From Monosporascus cannonballus (Eukaryota > Ascomycota > Sordariomycetes > Xylariales): a DNA stretch of 64,000 nucleotides. Of the stretch, positions 50,150 through 60,917 are shown piece by piece (positions within the stretch are counted from its first letter, which is position 1; every line of letters begins with the position of its first letter). Below the pieces are notes generated by a model. The model was not told the origin of the DNA and ran no database searches. It saw only the letters and a list, made by a program, of their open reading frames with translations. The stretch is from contig QJNS01000174.1 in assembly GCA_004154925.1 (NCBI GenBank), positions 105,549-169,548 on the forward strand. Direction: 5' to 3'. The position numbers and the translations under genes were made by a program.

Positions 50150-52100
50150 TGAGCCTGGCCGAAGGAAGGGCCCCTTTCCGAACGATCCAGTCTTTACCCC
50201 CCTCAACATACCCCCGAGCGTATACCGCCGATGCAGCCGCACAGTTCGGCATCATTCCCAAACTGAATCTGTTGCAGGCGTACGGAGATTTTCAGTCGAC
50301 ATTCCCTACCACACCTGTTGGGTATGATATCAGTTCATCCTCTTCATGAGCGGCTCCACTGGTATACCGAAGGAATTAAGCTTTCTTAAAGAGGGTTAAT
50401 GAACTTCGCACCACCAAGAGCCAGAGGTTGGTGTTTGGACGACCAGGAGTCCTACAGCAGAGCTTTACAGGTTTTGACATATCCGTCGCCCAAACTTTTA
50501 ACGTGCTAGCAAATGCCGGGACCTTAGTTGTTTCTCCCTTACGGTCCGTGGAGACCTTGCCATGATTTCGCATATTATGCTAGATAAATACATAGAGTTC
50601 ACCATTTGCACGCCCTCCGAGTGCCTCCTCATCTTACCACCCCTAGGACGGATACCCTACGGCAATGCACTTCATGGAGGCATGCCTTCTCCGGTGGCGA
50701 GGCTGTTACGGACAAGCTTATTTCCCAACTAAGAGGTTTGGAGCTGCGTGATCTTATCCTGACTGCTACGGCCCAACCTAGATATCGTACGCGGCGACAT
50801 TTCGTACAATTTCCCTAAATTTAGGCAGTGAAGCCATATTGTGTACCTCAATTGGGAAAGCCATCCCGAACGCCTTTATTTATATTTTGGTAATAATCCC
50901 CAGCCGGCCCCTATCGGCCTTGAAGGCGAGATTTGAGTAGGTGGTTGTGGCGTCGCGAATGGCTACCTTCATGCAGATGTCAGCGCCGCTGTTGAACCTA
51001 GCAACGCCATGGCTTAGTTAGCTAACCGGCTAGTGGAAATAGCTTCGCCCACTCCGGTATTCTTATCTCTTGGCTACCACTGTTTTTATATGTATTTAAG
51101 GAGGGTTCACCACCTTCACCTTTTATGGAAGACCTTCTAGAGGTGAGGCAACCTTTAATGCACTTTTTCTTCAGTTATATGCTTCTGTGTGTGATGTCAG
51201 GGTCTCATAGCCGCCAAGTTCATCCTAGATCCATTCGTTATACCGGAAAATCTCTCTAGGAGCTTGTGGTTTATGTACAAGATAGAGCATAAGGGATGCA
51301 TGCAAGAAGGTGGATTGTTCGTGTTTTTTTTGGCAAACAGACGGCGATACTTCAGTGAAACTGCAGGGGTTACGTGTCGAGGTTACCAAAGTCGCCAATG
51401 CCATTCTAGAAGCAGGGAAAGGTTTATTCTCTGACGTCGTTGTAACGGTTCGCAACCGCATCTAAGTTACAGCTATCGTAGCCCACGTGGTTATTCGTAG
51501 AAAAGACCATCCGGCCTAATCGAAATTAGGCGCGATATGCGCTGTTAACTCAATATATGATGCCTTCTGTGATAATACCCTGAATCGCCTGCTCACTTCG
51601 CCTAATGGGGAAGTGGATAGAGAGGCCGTACAGCCTTTACCCCCACCCACCAGATACCTCGGGCGATGTAAAAGAGAGGAAGAGCCGCTTACTGTCGCCG
51701 AAGGTGAGCTTCGATTAATACGACGCAAAGCCCCTTGAGAAGCTGCGGGGGCTGCTAACATCCGGGCACGTATGGACTTCTTTACTGTGGGCGGTAGTTT
51801 GCTCCCTTTGACACGCTTGCAAAATCCCATTAAAGGAAAAGATAGGTATTCATATGCCTCTCCAGCACCTGTATCAGGCCAGCGGGCTACGCAACACGGC
51901 TGCAGTCATAAACCAAAGGTGAGGTGGACTCGTTCTCGATACAATCGGTTAGGACGCAGATACTGCCATCCAACCTGACCTTCTGGATTCCATCAACACA
52001 CCCGATGCTCTGTCGCCAGCACCTAGGCGAACAGAGCGTCACGTCCTCCTATGATGCAAGTTCGGTTGCAGCTAGCTTTTGCCTACATGGTACGTAGCAC
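50150..52100 (+). pseudogene. Decayed adenylation-carrier module of an NRPS or PKS-NRPS
   Basis: Adenylation-domain core motifs occur in order but in shifting frames. A phosphate-binding A3 motif MSGSTGIPK is at 50346, with a base apparently lost right after it. A GFDISVAQTFNVLANAGTL block lies at about 50470-50530. FTICTPSE is at about 50600, and CTSWRHAFSGGEAVTDKLIS at about 50660-50720. The A5 motif Y-G-P-T is at 50767, followed by a stop where Glu is expected. An A8-like TFTFYGR is at 51108-51128. About 200 bp of unrelated sequence intervene before GDTSVKLQGLRVE at 51345. A carrier-protein motif DFFTVGGSLL is at about 51777-51806, and LYQASGL lies downstream. The wording of the middle block resembles adenylation domains of fungal PKS-NRPS hybrids. 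Condensation, ketosynthase and release domains were not found. The module is dead, with many stops and frameshifts. Confidence 0.8.
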
Positions 52101-52366
52101 TACGTTTTTTAGCATGTATGTCCTCTCAAACCCATTTGACAGCCGAGGCGACATTTATATATGATATTTCTCCGGCAAAGCATGACCGTTTATGATGCTT
52201 TCCTTAAGAATACTTGAAGGCAAATGGATAACTAGACAATTTGGCTCTACAGCACTTCCAAACAATAGTTGGATTCGCTAAGCATGTCCAGATGCACTTC
52301 GTTCAAACGTTGATCTCGCAATAAAAGTTTCAAGTTCGTAAACTTCTTTATTTAAGGGGTATCACA

Positions 52367-53757
52367 TCACGGGTCCTTAGTTTTCCGACTTTCTAGCCTG
52401 ACGTCCTCTAGCCTATTCACATGTCCTGTCCTCAGGCAATCAGGGGGGCTTCTCGAATGGTTCCTAGACACAGGACCACTCCCCAAAAGCGGCTCGTGGG
52501 TCTCCCCGACGCCCGCCGACCTCCCCTGCGCAGCCCGCGTGTGGATTTCCTCCTCCTCGTGCGCCTCGGGCACACTGACGAGGCTATGCGGCACCGCGGC
52601 GCCGGAGTTGACACTCAGCTCCCGCGTCGGGGTCGACACGTTGCTGATGCTTACCTCGACGCTCGGCTGCCTGCCCAGCGAGTTTCCCCTAGGCCTCGCC
52701 TGCAGGCTCGCCACGGCCCCCGTGACCACGATGCTGTCCCTCGGCCCGCTGCTCCGGCCATCCTCCCAGCCGAATTCCCCGCTGAGCGCGCGCTCGACGC
52801 TGCTCTTCAGGCTCATGCCGCTCTCGCTGAGCCGTCGCGCCACGTACTCGTCGAACTGCGTGCTCCGCCTGTGATCGTAGCTGGGCCGGCGCCCTATCTC
52901 CGGTTGTGCAGACTGCTCCTGCTGCGGTTGTTGTGGGGTGTGCGACCCGGAATCACGCTTCGACGAGAAAGAGAGGCGGACCGTGTTCGCGGAGAGAGCG
53001 GAGAGAGAACGTGGGCGTGTGGAGAAGTTCTGTTTCGGGTTTGTTGGGTCGTAGGGCTCCGCCGCTTCTACCGTGGAAGGGTATGCGGTATCTTCAGCGG
53101 CGGCATCGTAGCCGAACGGCTTTACGTTGCCGGGGAGGTAATAGAGGTCGTAGTCTAGTACGCGGCGGTACGCTATTATTGAGTAGATCAACGGGATGAT
53201 CGTGAAGAATCTTTGGAGGTGTTAGCCGACTAGAAGATACGTAGTCACGACGGCTACCTACAAGAGAAAAGAGTCGATAACGAGGCCAATCAGAGAGTAC
53301 TGTTTGTCGCTATGTTTGACGTAGACGAGTATATCCAACGCCAAGATGGCGAGGGCCAGTACGGTGCTCAGTATGCAGCTGAAGAGCATTCCGCTTGGTG
53401 TAAGCACCTCGGAAACGAACTTGGCAATCGAGACAAGCGTCAATACGCAGTTAATTAATGAGAATCCGATGTTGACGCCTTCCCATCTGTTGCAGCCGTC
53501 AGTGATTCACGTTCCCTTGCGGCCTGGCGGTCTAGTCAGGCCAGGTCCCGAATTACTCACATAAACTCCACCATGGGGACTTGCCCATCCTCCTCCTTGG
53601 ATTTCCACGTGGTCAGTGTCCGAGAGAGTCGATAGGAGAACAAGGCCATGAGCGACAACAGTAGCAGGGTCTGCGCGATCCAACACGGCAGTAACACCCG
53701 CTTCCTCCATCTCGCCCGCCCGAAAATTGCCTGTTCACGATGCGAGGCTCTCAACAT
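52367..53757 (-). CDS. Four-helix membrane protein with long Ser/Pro-rich tail
   Basis: Three exons on the minus strand: 53757-53561, 53486-53262 and 53210-52367. The introns of 74 and 51 bp have GT-AG ends (donors GTGAGT and GTAGGT). Joined, they give 1266 bp, or 421 residues plus a stop, in one frame. Hydrophobic helices lie at about residues 21-43, 72-90, 98-124 and 132-157. The third is followed by basic residues, and the fourth leads into AYRRVLDYDLYYLPGNVKPFG. The remaining 260 residues are hydrophilic, Ser/Arg/Pro-rich and probably disordered and cytoplasmic. Four helices and a tail recall fungal MARVEL-like or SUR7-like membrane proteins, but no diagnostic motif was seen. It is best called a conserved-looking hypothetical membrane protein. 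The long plus-strand frame at 52421-53158 is its antisense shadow. Confidence 0.8.
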
Positions 53758-56700
53758 CGTTGCTTCTTATATCCGGCCCAGTGCTCGCCGTCCCGCAAAG
53801 TGGTATTTTCCTTAGACGAGTCCTGGGTCATAAAAGTTGCTCCTGCATGCTCATCTACAGCGGTGAGGTCACAGAAGGGAGTCAGTCCGTCGGTGGCGTA
53901 GCGCGGGGTGGCACCGAAGACAAGACAGGTGCGCAGGCCGGTAACCCGCCATCTTATAGTAGACGACAAGACCCTGGCACCCTGCCTCGCTAGGACTGGG
54001 CTGCCTGTGGTATAATCAGGACAGCAAACAAAGAAGATGGAGACGGGGCCCCGCACAAGCCAATTGACGAGACTGGAAAAGCATTGGATCCAAGTCAGGC
54101 ATCCACGTCAAGCCCTAACCCACGCGAGACATCCAGAAGGAGTGGGTATCTGACAACTCGACAGCCCAGCCCTGCCATATGAGCTGCAGTCGAGCCACCA
54201 ACATTGGTGGAAGTCTAGCTGAGCCCCGAACGTGCCATGTTAATTGGTCCCGTCGTCCCCACAGCGAACCCAACTTCCAGATCCTTGATATAATGCGCTA
54301 CGCCAGGCCTGGAAAGGTAAGGCTCATCTCGGCTAGCCTTGAGGCTGAGCCCTCCCCGGCCCTCGAGCTGTCATACTTTAGAAATAAAGCGGAGGGTTTG
54401 GGAGCTTATCAATGTGCCGCTTTGGGTCTATGTTAAAGACACAAACAGCGGTAAAGCGCCGATGTCTTGACGCTGTGCCGCTCGCTTATGCCGCTTACGC
54501 TGCATCAGAAGAATGGAAAAGGAGATGAAAAGGCATGAATCCCCACCGCTCAAAATAGTTGCCGGAAACCCGAAGGATTTGATGAGAATCAGCAAGAGAT
54601 TGCGGCCGCTACTAACATATTGAGGCTTACCGCACTAGACCTAATAAGTTTCGAGTCTTATTGCAAAGGAAGCATTGTTCGTCTAATTCGCAAAGCCCGC
54701 TATTCTGTCTGAGCTGATCGCAGCCGTAGTTCTACCAGGCAGACTGGCAGTGTATAACATCCATTTCATCCTATAACAATTGTGCATTGTCTAGGATGAC
54801 GCAGTAAGATGTGTTGTGGCTCTTCACACCGGAGAGTGTCAGGAATCTTCGATGGCTCGAACCACTTCTTCGCCTCAACGTATAGTGGGAACAGGTCTTC
54901 ATAGGTTGAAGCAACGTTAACAGCTTGATAGAGTTATGCCAAAGCCCGTGCCAAAGGCCGACCCTAAACAATGTTGTTTGCCGCTTCCAAAGTGCTCCTT
55001 TACCATAAAACAGGAAGTTTCTCTAGTTCTACCGCAGTCCCACATTCGGTCCCAGGCATTCCCCGAGTCTCCATATCGCCCCGTAGTTTTGGTATTTCGG
55101 TAAATCTTGTTCCACTCTCGTGGCTCTGGTCATTAGCGTCACTTAAAATAGACACCACGGACACAAACCCTGCGAAGGAAGACGGTTGAGATTTTCGATC
55201 ATACGATTAATAACCCTGGCAACTCGCTTCTTGTTGATGGTCCACATACCGTTGAGACAGATGTTTCCTCTTATAAGTGAGAGTTCGACTAGCCAACACG
55301 ACTCTGCTCATATGACTAATTCGTTGGCGGCCCACCTCTCTTCTCCCTGTCCAGCAGCGGCGTGCTTCGTCGACAAATGTTTGGTTGGATTTCCAGCAGT
55401 GTCGCCAACAGAACCACCCAGCCACCGGTAACATATGTTACTGTTTTCCTGACGACCTGATGATCTGATTACTGATGAGTTGGTAACGGATTGCCCCGTG
55501 TAGCCAGCCGTTTGCAATCACCCGATAGAACGGTCCGTAGGGACTAGATCTAAGTGAACCGGATCGCTGCTTAGTAGCGACTCTGGAGGCGAGATATCTA
55601 CAGGAAAGCTTGGCACTGTCCGGTTAATTAGTATCTAGTAGTCGCGGCGTCTACTACTTGATGGTGCGCCTAAGATCCTAGATCCATTCCATATCAAACG
55701 GGTCTTTCCTCTGATATAATCTTTGTTTCCAATAAGAGAGCGCTGAACGCTTAACTACGCAGTATATTGTGCGACATTGGTCGACAGTCCAGCAAATTTG
55801 CTTCGGGTTATGTAGTTTAAGCCTGCTCAGCATCATCTGCTCGTTGGTGTAACGAAGAATGAATGGAGGGAACCTTCATTAACGAGCTTCCATTACGCAT
55901 ACCTTTCTGACTCGACATCTCATGTGAAGCAGATTCAATTATCTATTCCCTATTAGTTGTCACCATAAGGGCATCGGAGCGTACATGTATTGGGTCAAAT
56001 TATTGTACGCGGCGTCAACAGGCTCTGTCAAGACACAAACTGTCTTAAATATCGGTATTGACAAGAGTTATATTCCGCTGCAGCCCTTTTCAGAACCTTT
56101 CATGCTAGTCAGTGACTCCCATGAGGGGACTTTAGAGTAAAGAAGCCCGGATAAGTCAAAATGACCGTGGAAAACAAATTATTCCCTTCGGACGCTACAA
56201 GTGCTAAAGGGGAAAGGATTAATACGACCAGGCGTCACTGTCCCCTGAAATCTGTAAAAACCCAACAGCTGTGGGAAATAGCCTGAGAGAGACAGAGGCC
56301 TTAGAAAGAGCTATGTGAAAAACACCGACGGATTAGTAATGAAATAACATCGGGGTCGAATTCAAGTAGGGGAGCTCTGGCGCTGAAGTTTTCGATTATT
56401 GTTCCCCTGATAACTATTGGTGCGGCTACTACGCTTCCTACACGACTGTTGCTTAGAGTGACGTTGGACGCCTCATCCACAATGCCGAGTGATCCCGAAC
56501 CATAGATATTCTATCTAATAGGTCGTCGTACGGAGTACTATGCCAATAAGCCCCGTCTGAGCCCCTAACAGGGTTGCCCTTCAAGCTCTAACTAACATAT
56601 GAGAACTTGATATGTCCCGCCATGGGGTGGGGCCTCACCTTTTTTGGCATTATCCAGATTCGATCCGTGGGGGGACGGGATAGATATGACCCAGCTCCCC

Positions 56701-58072
56701 GGGAGGTTTGAAGGCATTGGGTGATCCGGAAAAGTGAGCACTCGATATAGGATCGGGTCATAGAATCACTTGTCGGGCCTGTGTAGTTGATCTCTACTGT
56801 GATGAACAAAGCAAATTCCACTCTTGCAGCGTGCTCTTACTCCATGGAGGCTTCGCAGGAGTTCTTCTGTCAAAGCGTCACAGAAAAGTGCCCCCTCTGT
56901 CAGATTCGGGGATCATCCGGAACAAGGTTATTCCTCTCCGGAGCCCTAGAGCCCGATATCAATGGATCGCCCACGACGAGTAGGATCACCGTTTCCTGGC
57001 TTCCTAGGTATCAGTGATATATATACCCTCTGAAGAGCTGTGCAGCTGCTCCCTAGTAAGTGTGACACAAAAACCATCGCAGATTATTTGTACCACCGAT
57101 TTACCGTATAGACGACATGGCATTCTCCCTGGTATTGCAGCGACGGTCGAGTGATTCAGGTGTTCTACATTAGATTGCGGACCACGACGGGAGCAGGAGT
57201 GGAGCAGCGGAGGACTATATGAAAAGTGACACCTATATCGAGCCAAATGGCTCGCCGAACGTTCAAATTTACTAGGCCATTGACGAAGACAATGATTTCA
57301 GTTCCCATAGTGTAGGGTCATGAGAGCAAGATGGGGAGCTAAAGCATATTGGAAAGTTACGAGGGCCCGAGGCTGGAGTGGCTATTCAGCATCATTATTC
57401 AGGCCACCAAGCCCGGCAGGACGAATGTAGGGAGTCTCGTTGGCGCTGCGCCTCTCGAAGCTTTAACCCTTTGCACAGGATGAAGGCGGAGCTGTTGGTC
57501 AGGTAACCGCCCTATCGTTCCCATTGGGATATTGTGGAACAATCGCAGACATGCTATTCTGGACAGTCTATTAGAAAGGTGTGCATAATTCGGTGCCATT
57601 GCGAACGCCGTGTATGGTTTCGGGGTCCAATGAGCAGCCTCTTCACAACGAGAATGAAATGAGACTATTTGTTAGGGGCCGTTGGGAGCCAACTCGGGAA
57701 ACACATCTGGCGTACTCTCCCTTACGCCGTTGCTTCATGCAAGAGGAAGTCACCGCGCAAGACATATGTAGGTCAGCTTTTGGGTATGATATCTCGACAT
57801 TAGAGTTTTAGGCTGAAGTATTGCAGGATGACACTGATACCGCCAGAGGTGGAGTTGGTAACCTAGTTTGAGTATCCGCTTGACTGGCTATCTCGAGGCT
57901 GCCAATCTAATGCCACCTGTAAATCTATGCTGATATCGATACCCCATCGCCAACACCGTTCCATGCCAGTTCTATTAATTCGTCCTTCCGGTACGGGGCC
58001 TGCTTGCTGCCAGAGTGACGGATGATTGGGTCTTATTCTTTGGGCGTCCTTTTCTTTCGAACCAAAAGGAAT
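53758..58072. other. Long gene-poor stretch
   Basis: 4.3 kb of ordinary composition without a convincing gene. Open frames are under 100 codons and change frame. Around 55200-54780 on the minus strand, several pieces read like a once-coding protein (for example LFPLYVEAKKWFEPSKIPDTL, then CEEPQHILLRHPRQ). Stops lie in between, so a gene relic is likely but cannot be named. Elsewhere nothing was recognised. Confidence 0.4.
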
Positions 58073-58346
58073 TTATAGGCCGCCATTCTTCATGGGAAGG
58101 TTGACGCCGGCGGTGTCAAACGGAACAACGTTGCCATCGACGTCCGTCATGGCAGCCACCTGGACGTCGGGGACGTTTTGTCGGGCATGCTTGGGGGCTG
58201 CGACGTCCCGGTTCGTTCTTGGGACCTTGCCTGTAAATCCGTTAGAACATTCTGTCCATACACACCAGGAGGTAACTGGCAAACTTACGTAGCTCTGCGG
58301 AGGCGAGCGCGAAAAGAGCAAAGGACACGATCGCGTAGAACTTCAT
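58073..58346 (-). CDS. Small secreted protein, 71 residues
   Basis: Two exons on the minus strand, 58346-58289 and 58230-58073, joined across a 58-bp GT-AG intron (donor GTAAGT, acceptor TTTACAG). They give 216 bp, or 71 residues plus a stop. The N terminus MKFYAIVSFALFALASAELR is a textbook signal peptide with an ALASA cleavage region, so mature secretion of about 53 residues is expected. The mature part has no Cys and is rich in Val, Asp, Asn and Pro (VPRTNRDVAA, DVQVAAMTDVDGNVVPF). No known domain was recognised. A TATA box lies 160 bp upstream. It lies alone in a gene-poor stretch between a RIP block and conserved genes, a setting in which effector-like genes are often found (inference). 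The function is unknown. Confidence 0.8.
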
Positions 58347-58505
58347 ATTGACTGATGTTGTTGTGGTAGCGGCTTGGCTCGGATGTTTTTAAGCTTGAGT
58401 TATGAAAGGTCGGCCGGCGACGAGCAGATGTATTACTATGTGAACAAGAAGAGAATGAAGAGTATGAGAGGAAAAGTGCCATAGGTTGACGAGCGAGTGG
58501 GACTC

Positions 58506-58513
58506 CTTTTATA
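58506..58513 (-). promoter_or_regulatory. TATA box of the small secreted protein gene
   Basis: On the minus strand the sequence reads TATAAAAG, 160 bp before the ATG at 58346. It is followed by a pyrimidine-rich leader (TTTTCCTCTCATACTC and similar, about 58470-58430) typical of fungal transcription start regions. No recognised operator was seen. Confidence 0.6.
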
Positions 58514-59567
58514 TTCTACGAAGCCCTTATCTCGTCCCAAGTCTGTTGATGAAAAGAATTAACAATGAAACATGGATCATGAGTCCGAACAGCATCTAAC
58601 GCAGGGTCATCCCCACGCTGATCTTTGAGGGTAAGCAGTGGTGAGACAATTGACCGTCATGTAGCAAGGGCATGAAAGCGGTATGGCTACGCGTACAGAA
58701 GGCGCCGAGAACGGGCTTTGCCCCGTCCTGATGGGCGATCCGTCATTTCTCGAAACTGAACAACAATGATTCCAAAGCTATAGGCCAGGATTATGACCTG
58801 CTTAGGTCTGGAATTGGCCGTTCTGGGGCTCCAAGAACGAAGGGTAAGTGCAGATCCGGAGGGCAGGCTTGGCGATGCTGGCGGCTCATAGAGAGAGAGG
58901 TGCCACTAGACAGATGCAGGGGTCTGAGACGACGCTGTAACCGCTCGTCGCGCTTCCAGGAGTAGGGTCTATGGAACTAAACTGTAACAGTACCCTGCTG
59001 TAGGGACCAAGTGAGCGAATACTTGGCAGCACCTGCTAAGGGGATGAGCAGCCTTCTTCCCTCCGGTAATGGGTTATCCGTGTTCCAAGATGGATCCAGG
59101 AACTTCAACAACGCGTCTCGTTGTACACCGGTATCAAACATCTTGACCATACGAAAATGATTCGATCTGGTTAGTATATTTGTAGACAACAACCAAACAA
59201 AACCTACAGTAAAAAGTACCTTTAACTAACAGGCGGCGTATTTCAAGGTGTTGCAAGCGAAACATGATCCCTGACAATGGGAGCTTCAGGGAGCTAAGAG
59301 GAACGAATGAATGCGCCTCAAGCTTGAAACGAAATATTGAGACTGACAACCAGCCACATATCCTGCGTCAAGCCACATATCGCTAAGCACTGAGCCACAT
59401 CTCGCTTGAATCTTAAATTCTTCAGACGACAGAAGAGTCTAGCAAGGGCCCTTGTGAACGCCTTCTTTTCCCACCTTCTCCAGTTGTCCCCGGATCGTTT
59501 TACACCTAGCCACATCTTCTGCCAAGGACCCCTTAGCTATCCACTCCCTAGAGTGACTCGTCTGAAG
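58514..59567. other. Intergenic, no gene seen
   Basis: Space between two divergently transcribed genes (small secreted protein to the left, Rieske-DUF455 protein to the right). It presumably holds both promoters. Open frames here are short and without motifs. The frame that contains the downstream gene stays open back to an ATG at 59406. Confidence 0.5.
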
Positions 59568-60917
59568 ATGTCAACAGTCGACGTGGGCTCCCTTTCTGAC
59601 CTGACTCATTCCCGGTACACGGTGTCACTCTCCAATGGCAAGCGCCTTGTTCTGTTTCGCCTACCCACCATCCCCCCCCGTACTGGACCACAGCTTCGTG
59701 TGGAGGAGGCCCAGAACGGGTGGACTTATTATGCAATGGAGGCGGAATGCCCGCCCGCCGGCGGCCCGATGACCGATGCACATATCGACATCGAAGAGTC
59801 ATCTTATATTGCCTCTTGCCCATGGCATGCGTACGACTTCAACGTAGAGACCGGTGAGTCTAGTTATGGCCTGAAAACCTGTACTTTCCCGGTCACTGTG
59901 CAGAGCAGTGGTAGAGTGAGCTTGTATGTCACGGGTGAACCGGGTTTGCGGCTGGCCAATATCGAGAGGGTCAGCGAGAAGGTCAAGTTCAAGCACGGCT
60001 CAAGGCTCGATAAATCTGACCAACCCAAATATCTCGGGGATGAGGCTACTCTCTGTGATTGGTGTGTTCACATCCTGAGCACTTCCAACCCAGAACTTAA
60101 GATTGAACTTACGACGCATCTGTTCTCCCTGTTTGCCACAAGAGAGCAGACATCTTTACCCATGGAACTTGGTGCTGGTACCATCACGGCCCCTGACGAA
60201 CCGCCCAGGGAGGATCTGAAAAAGGTCCAACCTGGCGCGATGCCTAGGTCAGGGAAGGCAGGGAGTCTTAAAGGAAGGGTCACCATGCTCCATGCATTAG
60301 CCAATATCGAGCAATGGGCCATCGATCTTGCGATCGATATCTGCGTGAGGTTTGCGACCTTCCAGACGACTGCCACAAGTGATAGACCCGCTCAACAATT
60401 ACCGCGGACGTTCTTTTACGATTGGCTCAAGGTCGCCAATGACGAAGCGAAACATTTCTCGCTACTACGAGCGAGGCTGGAAGAGCTGGGGAGCCACTTT
60501 GGCGCTCTGCCGGTGCATCACGGTCTTTGGGAGTCCGCAGTGAGAACGGCTCACGATCTTCGTGCCCGGATCAGCGTCATCGCTCTCGTGCACGAGGCGC
60601 GTGGTCTCGATGTTAATCCCCTGACAATCGAGAAGTTCCGCAATGCCGGCGACACGGACAGCGTCGAGGCACTCGAGGTCATCCATAACGATGAGATCAC
60701 GCATGTCACGACGGGCCATCGATGGCTTACGTGGATCTGCCAACAAGAGGGCACCGACCCGGTGCAGGTCTTTCGGAGCAACGTTCAGCAATTCTTCAGG
60801 GGCGCTGTGAAGGGTCCGTTTAATGCAGAGGCCAGACAACAGGCCGGGATGGATCCGAGTTACTATAAGGACCTCAGCGGACAGCCGTGGAAAGGCGAGG
60901 TCGTCGCCGGAGGCTGA
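59568..60917 (+). CDS. Rieske-like domain plus DUF455 ferritin-like protein
   Basis: Uninterrupted frame of 449 residues from ATG 59568 (MSTVDVGSLSDL). An in-frame ATG at 59406 would add 54 residues, starting with an Arg/Lys-rich, mitochondrial-presequence-like stretch, so both starts are possible. Residues about 10-125 form a Rieske-type domain. The second cluster motif, C84-P-W-H87 in SCPWHAYDFN, is intact. The first reads C61-P-P instead of C-x-H. Residues about 240-385 match the DUF455 (PF04305) ferritin-like domain, with HALANIEQW (E248), DEAKH (E293, H296), HEARG (E343) and DEITH (E376, H379), the pattern of a di-iron four-helix bundle. A redox or oxygenase-type role is likely from the family, but the substrate is unknown. 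If the missing His matters, the [2Fe-2S] cluster would not assemble normally. Confidence 0.88.
   Translation: MSTVDVGSLSDLTHSRYTVSLSNGKRLVLFRLPTIPPRTGPQLRVEEAQNGWTYYAMEAECPPAGGPMTDAHIDIEESSYIASCPWHAYDFNVETGESSYGLKTCTFPVTVQSSGRVSLYVTGEPGLRLANIERVSEKVKFKHGSRLDKSDQPKYLGDEATLCDWCVHILSTSNPELKIELTTHLFSLFATREQTSLPMELGAGTITAPDEPPREDLKKVQPGAMPRSGKAGSLKGRVTMLHALANIEQWAIDLAIDICVRFATFQTTATSDRPAQQLPRTFFYDWLKVANDEAKHFSLLRARLEELGSHFGALPVHHGLWESAVRTAHDLRARISVIALVHEARGLDVNPLTIEKFRNAGDTDSVEALEVIHNDEITHVTTGHRWLTWICQQEGTDPVQVFRSNVQQFFRGAVKGPFNAEARQQAGMDPSYYKDLSGQPWKGEVVAGG

Noticed and set aside
52421..53158. 245-codon plus-strand frame
   Set aside because: It is antisense to exon 3 of the four-helix membrane protein gene, whose splice sites and hydrophobic helices make the minus strand the coding one.
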